Shown: one piece after another, positions 24,601-36,600 of the stretch
How positions within the stretch are numbered: position 1 is the stretch's first letter
Layout of the letters: each line of letters starts with the position of its first letter
Source of the DNA: Symsagittifera roscoffensis
Lineage: Eukaryota > Xenacoelomorpha > Acoela > Convolutidae
Length of the DNA: 60,000 nt
NCBI RefSeq assembly: GCF_963678635.1
Contig: NC_087066.1
Location: forward strand, 49,349,581-49,409,580
Direction of reading: 5' to 3'
The notes under the pieces: generated by a model
What the model was told of the DNA's origin: nothing
What the model saw: the letters and a program-made list of their open reading frames with translations, nothing else
Database searches by the model: none
Program-made: the position numbers and the translations under genes

Positions 24601-27600
24601 TGTTACTAAGATTATATTAGTTTATCATTTAAAGAAGCTGAAGTTAACTTTTTAGTTTTTAAACCAACTACCGAAGTTACCTGATAGGCGGTTGCACCCT
24701 CCTCCGCTTAAGACAAAATAAGAATGTCAGCGTAACTGTTTGACCAATACGTGATAGGTGTGGTGGACCTTTAATTGATATCCTGTTTGGCCGTCTGCAA
24801 AAATCCCTTTTTGAGTCTGCTTTCAGGTAATTGATTACACTTGTGAGCTTCAGCGAGCTTGGTTTAATTAAGAAATCATTCTGTTTTCCAACCTAAGCGG
24901 CAAATATTGGTGCCACTTTTGGAACACCTATAGAATTTTTTGATAGCAGATGCTTTGATATTCGATAAGTAATAACTTAACACAGTTGATGCATTTTTCA
25001 TGCTTCAAATTAATCCAAAAATGGCATTTGTCACAAACAACAGTACAATCATCAAAATTCGATTTCAGAAATTTTCCAGCTCATTTTATCTCAATATTTT
25101 TGAAATGAAAAATTTATTCATAATTTGTTTAGTTTTCCAATTGCTTACATGCACAATTAGTGTGGATGCCCAGTTTGTTATATTCCAAAATATTACATAC
25201 AAATTTGTGTCTATTTTATTTGGTGCCACTTTTGCTGCAGCGCATTGCCAATTTATTAGCATATGTAGCTGCTTTTGTTTGCAGCTAGTGTTAGAAAATT
25301 ATACAAGGCTCGTGGCGCAGATGCGAGCACGAGGGGTTTTAAATCTCTTGGTCGTAGGATGGATTTCGCCACAGCAAACGTTTTATTTTTTAAAGCTTAT
25401 TTTTACCTTTTTTTATTTCACCTCATATAGCCCTTTTTTTGTCGTTGTCTTGCTAGTGTTTGCGAAGAGCAACTTCGCCTCTGTGTTAATTCTAAGTATT
25501 GCGTAATTTTTCGTCGATATTGATTTTTATTCAGCCACTTTCGCCGACTCGTCCTCGTCCTCTCCATTGGTTAGTACCCCTCCTAATTCCTCTGCATGTA
25601 CGTTCAAAGTGTCTCAGTTTCCGGCACGAGTTGCATGTTGCTCCCTTTGCAGGACAATTTGCTATGTGATCAAGAGTAAAATTTGGTGCGTCGCAATTAT
25701 AACACTTACGGTTATTGCCGCTTCCCCACTACTTGATCCTTGGGTGTATCCTCCAAGTCCCCCGCGTCCTCAACCACGGAAAAATCCTTGTCCCTTTCTT
25801 ATATTATTGACCGGTTCTTGTTTTATAGAAATCGACGGCGCTGTTGAAGCCGGTTTTCCAGTATATGATTTGTATGCGCGCTCACCACGTTCATACGATA
25901 TTGCGATTCGGTCCAAGAAATAACTTGAAAAATTTCAAAGTTTCATAGGTTCAAGAGCTTGCTGAGAAAACTTAGAATTTTTCGTGAATAGATCTAGTTG
26001 GTCTAAAATCATACCGGCACACTCTTTTTGTTGAAATCAGGAACAACAATGTTTCAATTGAAATCTTTGAAAGCTTGATCAAAATTTCATTATTGCCACG
26101 AATGCATGTTAAGTCAAACTAGCATACCCAACACTGCAAAGCTGCTTCGATAAACAAAGCTCTTGTTGATATATTACATGATGGAATATAACATCCGAGT
26201 CGAGGTGCTCGACTTATGTTTCGACTTCGAAAGTCAAGCAAGTGCGGTTTTGCGACTGAAATTTCGCGGTCCAGAAGCAATTTAAAGTCGAGCGCAAAGT
26301 CAAAACATACCCAATTTTGGTCGAGAAAGTCAAAACATAGGTTAAAAAAATCGAAATGTAGGTCGAGCAAGTCAAAAATACCCTATATTATGTAAGGTGA
26401 AAAAAGGGCGGTAGACAAATAAAGTTGCAAAATGGATGTTCGTTTTAGTGAATTTAAATACTCTTCTAATTGACCTAATCCTATTCTAAATGGCCGACTC
26501 CATACAACTACGCTTTTCATATTTCAAACCTTGTGAAACGATTTCATTTTTAATATCTCCTTTTTACCAAATTAGTTAATGTAATTATTTATTTATTAGT
26601 TAGGTAGAAAGACTTGGAAACCTTAAAAAATGTCCATTTTTAAGGACGGAAAGGATTCGAATAGTAAAAATTGAAGAAGGCATCTGCTACCAGTGTGATT
26701 ACATTATCATCACCCCTCTATAGAGTAAACAATTTCAAAAAATTAAGAATATTTGTAAACCCAAGTTTATCGAAATATATTTTTAAAATGTCATGCCCCA
26801 TGAAACAATATTTGCCGGATCATTCGCATGGAGACCATATCTTCAAAAATAGGAACCACACCGAAATACTGAATTTAAGTCCGGGGTGGCTTTCTCATAG
26901 AGTAATTTCGGATAAGGTACACCGTCTGTTCGGCAAAATTTTTGCGAACCCATTAGATCTATGAATCAATTTGAATATTTCGAAGCTTCATAGCTTGAAT
27001 AGCTTGCTTAGAAATACTTCAATTTTTTGCAAACTGATTTGCTCCAGGAAAAAACATGGAAATATTTTAAAATGTACTAGCTTGAATAGCTTCCAAAAGA
27101 ATTTTTTTTCCGCAAAAATACTTGCTCCATATACTCGGCCGATGAAGTTACTTAAATTATTTCTAAGTTTGATAGCTGGAATGGCTCGCTTTAAAAAAAA
27201 CTTTAATTTTGCAAACCGATTCGATCTACGAGATAACTTGAAATATTTAGCTTTTTGCGACACGATTCGGTCTTAAAAACAACTTGGATTATTTCAAGGT
27301 TTCATAGCTTGAAGTTTTTGCGAACCGATTTGGTCTGTAAATTAAATTGAAATATTTCAAAGATTCATAGCTTGAGGGGTTTGTTTATGAAAACATGAGC
27401 TTTTTGCAAAACGAATCGGTCTATTTTTCTGTCTAAGAAACAACTTGAAGTGTTTTGAATTTTCATAGTCTCAATAGCGTGCTTAAAACAACTTGCGCAC
27501 TGATTTACTCTATAAAACAACTCGATCTTTTGCTTAAAAAAGTTTAATTTGGCTCCAATAAGAAAACTTAAACTATTTAAAACTATTCGCAATCGTTTTT

Positions 27601-30600
27601 TTTCATAAAATACCTTTCAATATATCCAAGTTTCTTAGCCTGAATAGCTTGCTCAGAAAAATGTTCGCGAACCGAATTAGTCTGAAACTACCTGAAGTAT
27701 TTCATAGCTTGAATAGCTTCCTAAACAATTAATTTTTTGCGGACTGGTTTGCTCTACGAAAAACTTGAAATGATTTTATGTTTTATTGCTTGATTAGCTT
27801 CAATATGAAAATGTAAACGTTTGCCATCTGATTCGATTCATTTCAAAGTTTCTCAATTTTGAATTGCTCTTAGAAAAAGTACAAATTTTTTTTTGCAATC
27901 CGATTCTCTTTATGGTATAATGGTTCAAAATTTCATAGCTGGCATAGAAGTTCTTGAACTTATCGCAAACTGATTCGGTCTTGAAAGAACTTGAAATATT
28001 CGAAGTTTCAACGCTTACATAGCTTCAATAGAAATAAGTAAATTTTTCGTCATCTGATTCGCTACATGAAATAACTATGGCAACTTCGCCTCTGTGTTAA
28101 TTCTAAGTATTGCGTAATTTTTCGTCGATATTGATTTTTATTCAGCCACTTTTCTAAATTGTTGAATTGTTTAAGATTCTACGATATTAAGATACTTCGG
28201 GCTCTAGTAAATTGATTTGTTTCATTAGCATTTATAAGCCATCCAGTTTCTAGTCAGACGTTTTGCATCGGTGTTTTACCGCATGTGAAAAGATTTTGCG
28301 TGCACGTTTACGACGTTAAAATTGTCTGAAATCTTCGGCCGAATTTGATGACTCATATCTTCTTATGTATTAAATGAAAGTCGGAATGCACTATGAACGC
28401 AATGTTTAACTGAACGCAATGTTTTAGCTTCGTCGAATGCAACGTTTAAAAAATTCTTAAGGCTTCACGTTTAAGAGAAGGCCAAGATTATTCTAGAACT
28501 TTAGAACTTTCTTATGTCTGGAATATTTTCGAATTATTTTTGACAAAAATTGAATTCTTTAGACAAGATGAAGTCAGTTCATTTTCATGGCTAGCCAGTA
28601 TCTGTCCATTTTCCGAAGTCTTTACTTTTCAAATTGATTTCCTTCTGAAATAATCCAACTAAAAACAGCAGCCTTCTTGAAGAAAAACTAGCTTTTTGCA
28701 AACCGATCTGCGCTATGAAGATTCTTGAGATCAATCAAAGTTTCATCGCCTCAATAGCTTGCTTAGAAAACATGAAAATTCTTGTCAGTCGATTTGCTTT
28801 ATGAAACACTTTGACTTGTTTCGAAGTTTCATTGCATTAATAGCGTGTTCAGAAAAACTTTGAAATATTTCGAGCTATTTCATAGACCGAATCGGTTTGC
28901 AAAAAATCTTTGATTTCATGAAGCAAAACTTTTTGTTAACTTTTTCTAAGCTAGTTTTTTGCAAAGCCATTTTCCTTTGACATAATTTGAATTATTCCAA
29001 AGTTTCAGAGCTTTAGCTTGCTTAGAACAACTAAAGCTTTTCGCAAAACCATTTGGTCTCTGAAATCTTATATATTAAATGAAAATCGGAATGCGCTATG
29101 GACGCAATGTTTAACTGAACACAATGCTTGAGAATTATTAGGAGACAATATGTTCAACGGCTATCGAGCGTAACGTTTTAGAAGCATTCAGAGCAACCAT
29201 CAGAAGAAGATGAACTTGATCCAACTTCAAGGCTAGACAGTACTTGGCTGATTTTTGTCCAAAATTTTGTTTCATCTTTGTCTGGAACTGGGACTGTCAA
29301 AAGTTCAGTCTGGAACGAATCACTTGAAAACAGTTACCACCAGGCTAAGAAAAGAAGTTTTGCGAACCGATTCGGTCTATGGAATAAATGGAAATAATTC
29401 AAAGTTTAATAGCTTTAAAAGCTTTCCTAGAAAAACTGAAACTTTTGGCGAACCGATTCGGTCCAAGAAATAACTTGAAAAATTTCAAAGTTTCATAGGT
29501 TCAAGAGCTTGCTGAGAAAACTTAGAATTTTTCGTGAATAGATCTAGTTGGTCTAAAATCATACCGGCACACTCTTTTTGTTGAAATCAGGAACAACGAT
29601 GTTTCAATTGAAATCTTTGAAAGCTTGATCAAAATTTCATTATTGCCACGAATGCATGTTAAGTCAAACTAGCTTACCCAACACTGCAAAGCTGCTTCGA
29701 TAAACAAAGCTCTTGTTGATATATTACATGATGGAATATAACATCCGAGTCGAGGTGCTCGACTTATGTTTCGACTTCGAAAGTCAAGCAAGTGCGGTTT
29801 TGCGACTGAAATTTCGCGGTCCAGAAGCAATTTAAAGTCGAGCACAAAGTCAAAACATACCCAATTTTGGTCGAGAAAGTCAAAACATAGGTTAAAAAAA
29901 TCGAAATGTAGGTCAAGCAAGTCAAAAATACCCTATATTATGTAAGGTGAAAAAAGGGCGGTAGACAAATAAAGTTGCAAAATGGATGTTCGTTTTAGTG
30001 AATATAAATACTCTTCTAATTGACCTAATCCTATTCTAAATGGCCGACTCCATACAACTACGCTTTTCATATTTCAAACCTTGTGAAACGATTTCATTTT
30101 TAATATCTCCTTTTTACCAAATTAGTTAATGTAATTATTTATTTATTAGTTAGTTAGAAAGACTTGGAAACCTTAAAAAATGTCCATTTTTAAGGACGGA
30201 AAGGATTCGAATAGTAAAAATTGAAGAAGGCATCTGCTACCAGTGTGATTACATTATCATCACCCCTCTATAGAGTAAACAATTTCAAAAAATTAAGAAT
30301 ATTTTTAAACCCAAGTTTATCGAAATATATTTTTAAAATGTCATGCCCCATGAAACAATATTTGCCGGATCATTCGCATGGAGACCATATCTTCAAAAAT
30401 AGGAACCACACCGAAATACTGAATTTAAGTCCGGGGTGGCTTTCTCATAGAGTAATTTCGGATAAGGTACACCGTCTGTTCGGCAAAATTTTTGCGAACC
30501 CATTAGATCTATGAATCAATTTGAATATTTCGAAGCATCATAGCTTGAATAGCTTGCTTAGAAATACTTCAATTTTTTGCAAACTGATTTGCTCCAGGAA

Positions 30601-33600
30601 AAAACATGGAAATATTTAAAAATGTACTAGCTTGAATAGCTTCCAAAAGAATTTTTTTTCCGCAAAAATACTTGCTCCATATACTCGGCCGATGACGTTA
30701 CTTAAATTATTTCTAAGTTTCATAGCTGGAATGGCTCGCTTTAAAAAAACTTTAATTTTGCAAACCGATTCGATCTACGAGATAACTTGAAATATTTAGC
30801 TTTTTGCGACACGATTCGGTCTTAAAAACAACTTGGATTATTTCAAGGTTTCATAGCTTGAAGTTTTTGCGAACCGATTTGGTCTGTTAATTAAATTGAA
30901 ATATTTCAAAGATTCATAGCTTGAGGGGTTTGTTTATGAAAAACATGAACTTTTTGCAAAACGAATCGGTCTATTTTTCTGTCTAAGAAACAACTTGAAG
31001 TGTTTTGAATATTCATAGTCTCAATAGCGTGCTTAAAACAACTTGCGCACTGATTTACTCTATGAAACAACTCGATTTTTTTGCTTAAAAAAGTTTAATT
31101 TGGCTCCAATAAGAAAACTTAAACTATTTAAAACTATTCGCAATCGTTTTCTTTCATAAAATACCTTTCAATATATCCAAGTTTCTTAGCCTGAATAGCT
31201 TGCTCAGAAAAATGTTCGCGAACCGAATTAGTCTGAAACTACCTGAAGTATTTCATAGCTTGAATAGCTTCCTAAACAATTAATTGTTTGCGGACTGATT
31301 TGCTCTACGAAAAACTCGAAATGATTTTATATTTTATTGCTTGATTAGCTTCAATATGAAAATGTAAACGTTTGCCATCTGATTCGATTCATTTCAAAGT
31401 TTCTCAATTTTGAATTGCTCTCTTAGAAAAAGTGCAATTTTTTTGCTATCCGATTCTCTCTATGGTATAATGGTTATATAATGGTTCAAAATTTCATAGC
31501 TGGCTTAGAAGTTCTTGAACTTATCGCAAACTGATTCGGTCTTGAAAGAACTTGAAATATTCGAAGTTTCAACGCTTACATAGCTTCAATAGAAGTAAGT
31601 AAATTTCTCGTCATCTGATTCGCTACATGAAATAACTAAGAGAATATGTCAGAGTTTGATATCTGGACTAGGTTGCTTAGCAAGTTTATAACTTTGCGCC
31701 CTCCGATGGCTTGCAAGTTCTGACGGAATTGTCTGAGATTTAAAATGGCAGAATTGTCGGTGACCGAATTGTGTGAACGCGGTTGAAGTATCATCAAGAG
31801 CGATCCAGCTTTTGTCTTGAAATTTCCACTTATTTTTATGTATGGCCACTCTTCCGTCTGTCAGTCGATTGTGCGTTTAAGTTTGTCTTGTGTGATTTAG
31901 GCATCGTGCAGTCGTGCGAGGACTGTCAGGAGGTGACCTCGTCCAAGACGCAGAAGAGTTTCGTGAAGAGGGAGTTGAATTTACTGGACAGGAGTGAGAA
32001 AGCAGTCCGCATCACCCTGTGGGGTGGAGAGGCGGAGAAGTTTGTGCTGGATGAGAACAACCCCAATCCAGTTATGGCCATCAAGGTAGGCTACACCCGT
32101 GCATTATTAGAACATAACCACGTCCAAAAATGTTCATATAGTTCTCAACCAGTGAAGCAAGAGTGTTTCTCCTTAGAGAGCTGATCAGTTCGTATATTGG
32201 TTTTTCATTCTAATGCTCCGTAGATCCTTGTGCTCCGACGCAGAGCATATGTGGTCAGTTTTCTATTTTTTTATCATTATTTTCCTTCTCTCCAGGGTGC
32301 AGTGGTGAAGGACTTTGGAGGCCGTTCTCTGTCGATGGGTGTGTCTAGCAGCTTCATCGTCAATCCAGACATCCCGGAGGCCCACCAACTCAGCGGCTGG
32401 TTCTCAGAGGCTGCATCTACACTCAAGGTTGGTGAAATGAAAGATATTAAATCACAAACTAGGTTTTTCAAGAAATTACAGTGATACTTTATATCGCTTG
32501 TTATTTAAAGCGAAAACTCTATTTAAGTGACATTGTGGCATTTAAAGAAATGAGTTTAGATAAATGACCAACAATATCTCGTGAAAACAAACTTAATGGT
32601 ATTGCAACCGGGTACAGGGCGTTAATTTTTTGATGACAGAATTGGCACATGGGAGGTTACGTGCTCCCATTGGCTTCATATTTACACCAGCCAGCGAGCG
32701 TAGTATTATATTAGGAATCATTTTAAAACCCAACTCGCAAATAAAAGTGCTCATTTTAAGTTATATTTCCCCTGCTTCATTGGTGGCTAATGTTTGCATA
32801 ATTCCAAGCAACCCTGATGCAGATGCTCATTATACTCCTTGAAGTCGGAGGCTCGACTCCGGCACATGAGCAGCTTTACTTTTATTTGGTGGCACTTATT
32901 GCAAAGCATTGGAATATTAATTGAAACTAGCTGCTTTGTTTGCCTGGTTAGTAAATTTTCAAGTGAGCGTGGTGCAGATACCAGGCCGTTAGGCTCCTAG
33001 TCTCCATGTTGGAGGTTCGATCCCGGCAGATGGCAAAAGGGCTTTTTTCCAGTTCCCCCTTTCGAAATACCGAGTTTTATGTTTGTTTTACGTGTTATTA
33101 CGGCTAAACGCGTGATGTTACGCCAAATTTCATTACATTATGACAACGTTAAATAGACTTTTCAAATTGAATTTGAAAGGGGGGGGGGACTGGAAAAGAG
33201 CCGGCAAAAGTTTTATTTCTTAAGGCTTTTATTTTTTCTTCCTTCGTTTTATTTTTTTTTGCCTTTTTGAGCTAATTTTAGCCGTTTTCTCCATTGTGTT
33301 TGCGAAATGCTTTGCCTTTGTGTAAGTTCAAATACGATGACTGGTTCTGTCTATTTGATTTAGAGGTAACGCCCGTGCTGGGGACAACAATTGTCTGGGT
33401 TCGAGGACCTGAACTTTTTTAAACTGATTTTCTGCTCTCTAAAAATTCAAGTCTTGGACTATCTTGCGTCTGATTAGTAACTACTTCAATTAAATCATTG
33501 AATCTTTTGGTCTTCATACTTTTTTAGTATATCAATTTGGATATATAGAATTGGCACGAGGAGATAAGGTTCATGCTTCGGACGTCAAAGGTAGTAGGTT

Positions 33601-36600
33601 CGAATCCTGTCAGGACTTGAGTTGTCGGCTTATTTTTGTCGGCTTAGTTACAGCACCACGAAATTTGATCATAATTGTTGCAAGAAACTTGATTTTGAAA
33701 TTGCCTTTTTTGTTATATCGGAATATTTGCTTCTTAGTGAGTCGTTTGAATAAGAGAGAAATTTTTTATGCGTTTGGGTGGGGCAGAAAACCAAACTTTA
33801 AGTTTTAAAGCAAATTGACTTTTTTTTGCCCAATGGGTGTCTACCCAAGTTTTGTCGGCTTAGTTACCGTTTAGTACATTTTTTTTAAATAATGGCCAAA
33901 GGCAGGCGCGGATCTAGGATTTTTCCGAGGGGGGGGGCTGAATTTTGGAAAAACAGTAGCAAAAATTGAATTCAAAAATCAACAAAGATTAAACAATATT
34001 ATACAGAAATGAGTCTGCAATTTTTGCGGCAAATTTGTCTATGATATAATGAACATTTGTTTCCACTTCTTTGTGGATATATATTAAAGCTAAACTAAAT
34101 ATTAAGGCGCCCTTTGAAAAAAAATTTTGAAAGAAAAAAACCTAAGTGGGGACCCTCTGGGTTGTGTCGGTGTCAAATTCATGAGGGAGAAAGGCATCCG
34201 CCCCCCCCCTAAATCCGCTACTGGCCAAAGGTAATTAATGCTGGAAATTAATTTTCTTGAGACTTTTATGAGTGTCAATAAACGCAGTCTTTACACAGGC
34301 AAAGCTTGTGTTATAGTATGAACTCTTTTTTTTTTCAATCTAAGTCGCAAATATTTCTGCGACTCAAATATTGTTGCGACAAAATGTGTTCATTTTGATC
34401 AATAGCCAGCTATTAAGTACAGCTAATGCTAAGGAGATTAAGACACTATTATATTACAAATAGCACTTTACCTTCAAGGTATCATAGATCTGTAGCGTAG
34501 AGGTAGGGAAAAGTGTTCCAACCGGGGCAGGGTCGGATGTTTTAATGAACTTTTTCGTATACTAGCTTAAAGGCGTTCGCTCTATAAATTAAGGCACGCT
34601 AGCTGGTAATTTAGTTTTCGAATTGACTGGTACTGCTAATGCGTCATAATTGGATTGCGTCACTTAGCAGTTATGTAGACTCATAATTGGCATGCGTCAC
34701 TTAAGAAATTTTGTAGACTCAAAGTTTTACTCGTTCACTTTTTCACAGTAGGGTTATTGGTCGTATTTTTGCTTGTCTATAAGAAGTGCAACTTCGCCTC
34801 GTGCCAAAAGTTTCGGGTTCACATTTTCTTTTCCGTATGAAACGAAACATTTAAAAACAGCCACCTGCATGCTCAGAAAAATGACTGATTATTGATTCAC
34901 GTTAAAGTTTAACAGCTTGAATAGCTTGCTTATAAAATTTTAAACTTTTCATGGACCCAATCGGTCTGTGGGATAACTTGAATTAAGGAAGTTTCGCAGC
35001 TTTAAATAGCTTGTTTATAAAATTTAAATTAGAGTTTTTTATGAATCTATCCAGTCAGTTTTTTTTTCAATTTTTCTAAGCTTGAATAGCTTGCTTAGAA
35101 AAAATTCAACTTTCCGCGAACCGATTTGGTCTATAAAATAACTATTTTGTATCTTAAACAGCTTCCTTCAGAAAACTTTACCGATTCACTTTAAAAAATG
35201 AGTTGAAAAAGCGCAAGTCTCATTGATAGCATAGCTTGGATACGAAAACTTGAATTTTTCGGAAACTGATTTGGTCTAATTTTGAATTACTTCACCACCC
35301 GATTTGCTCAATGAAATAACTGGAAATGTTTTACAGTTTCATAGCTTGAATAGCTTGCTTAAAAAAACTTAAACTATGAAATAATTTCGAATGATCTCAT
35401 CGCTTGTATGGCATATAAAGAAAAACTTGAACTTTTTGCAATCTGATTCGCATTATGAAATAACTTGAAATATTTCAAAAATCTTTGCTTGAATAACTTG
35501 AAAGAAAGAATCTATTTTTTTGCGAAATGATTTGGTCTAAGAAACACTTGAAAATTTCCAAGTTCCTCGCTTGAATAGCTAGCTGAAAGAAACGTCATTA
35601 TTTCGAAAATTCTTAGTTTCAATAGCTTGTTTAAGAAAAATTTAAAATTTTTTGCTAACTAATTTGCTCTAAGAGACAATTTGAAATTTTCCAAATATTG
35701 CTCGAATAAATTGCCTTGGAAAATTAACTTTCTGCAAATCAATTTGATCTAAGAAACGGCTTGGAATTTTTCGAGGTTATGGACGAAGAACGTTTTCGAA
35801 ACGTTTTGGACGAACAAACAACTGGAAAGTTTTCAAATTTTCATAGCTTTATTAGAATACTTGAAGGTTTAGCTAATTGATTCGCTCTGTAACAATTTGA
35901 ACTTTATGAAACTTTTACTGCTTGCATAGAGAAACTTCAACATTTCGCGAACGAATGGCTCTAAGAAATAACTTGAAGTTTTTCAAATTTTCATAGCTTT
36001 TTACATTTTTTAACATTTTAAAATTTCCTTGCTCGAAAAACTTTCATAAGAAAACTTCAATTTTTTGCAAAACGATTCAGTCTAAGGACCAATTTTTAAA
36101 AAATACACAGTTTCATGCCTTGAATAGCTTGCTTTGAAAAAGATAAAATTTTCTTGAACCAATTCGATCTTTGAAATAAGTTTTTCAAACTGATTCACGA
36201 CCTGGTTAAAGATGAAATGGTCCAAAGTTTTAATGCTTGAACAGCTTGATCAGAACAACAAATTACATTTTGCGAGTCGGTGGAATATTGGAAACGAGCT
36301 TGTTAGTCCTTTTAATTTCCGAGATATGTCTTTTTTCTGATTTTTTAAAAAAGTTTTCAAAGCAATTACACGAATACTTGACAAAATTTGAAATTTTCAA
36401 CCCTGAAATTGGCAGTTGTCAGGGTTCTCTCGGGGTTTCCAAATCTTGCGTCAAAATATGACTGCTCAAATCCTTTTAGTTTCTGAGATACGACGTTTTT
36501 ACAATTATCTTAGATATAAAAAACTTATTAAAAGTTGAAGTTCTCAACTCTATGCTGTGAAGGGCTGTGAGGATACCCTCGGTCGTTGCTAATCTTGCAT

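Larger units (their letters stand above)
26940..36250. repeat. Degenerate 85 bp unit arrays in introns 6 and 8
   Basis: Diverged tandem units with the rough order GCGAACCGATTCGGTCTA, then TGAAATAACTTGAAAT, ATTTCAAAGTTTCATAGC, TTGAATAGCTTGCTTAGA, AAAACTTGAACTTTTT. Unit length is about 80-100 bp. Blocks: 26940-28077, about 28680-29070, 29350-29520, 30490-31638 and, beyond exons 7 and 8, 34860-36250. Many units hold the 14 bp palindrome TTGAAATATTTCAA. No coding function was seen. Confidence 0.8.

Noticed and set aside
25000-25506. 168-codon open frame on + strand
   Set aside because: It lies across an R1 repeat copy, has no domain, and its sequence is the repeat body and tRNA-like unit read through; other R1 copies do not keep the frame open.
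26119-26370. Open frame present in both 2.2 kb copies (also 29669-29920)
   Set aside because: Shared only because the DNA is duplicated; composition follows a short internal repeat, with no recognisable protein features.
26940-28077. CRISPR-like repeat array
   Set aside because: Units are diverged, contiguous and of varying length with no unique spacers, in a eukaryotic intron.
33551-33617. Possible tRNA gene
   Set aside because: Same reasoning: box motifs without a full cloverleaf, and present in both R2 copies with matching flanks.
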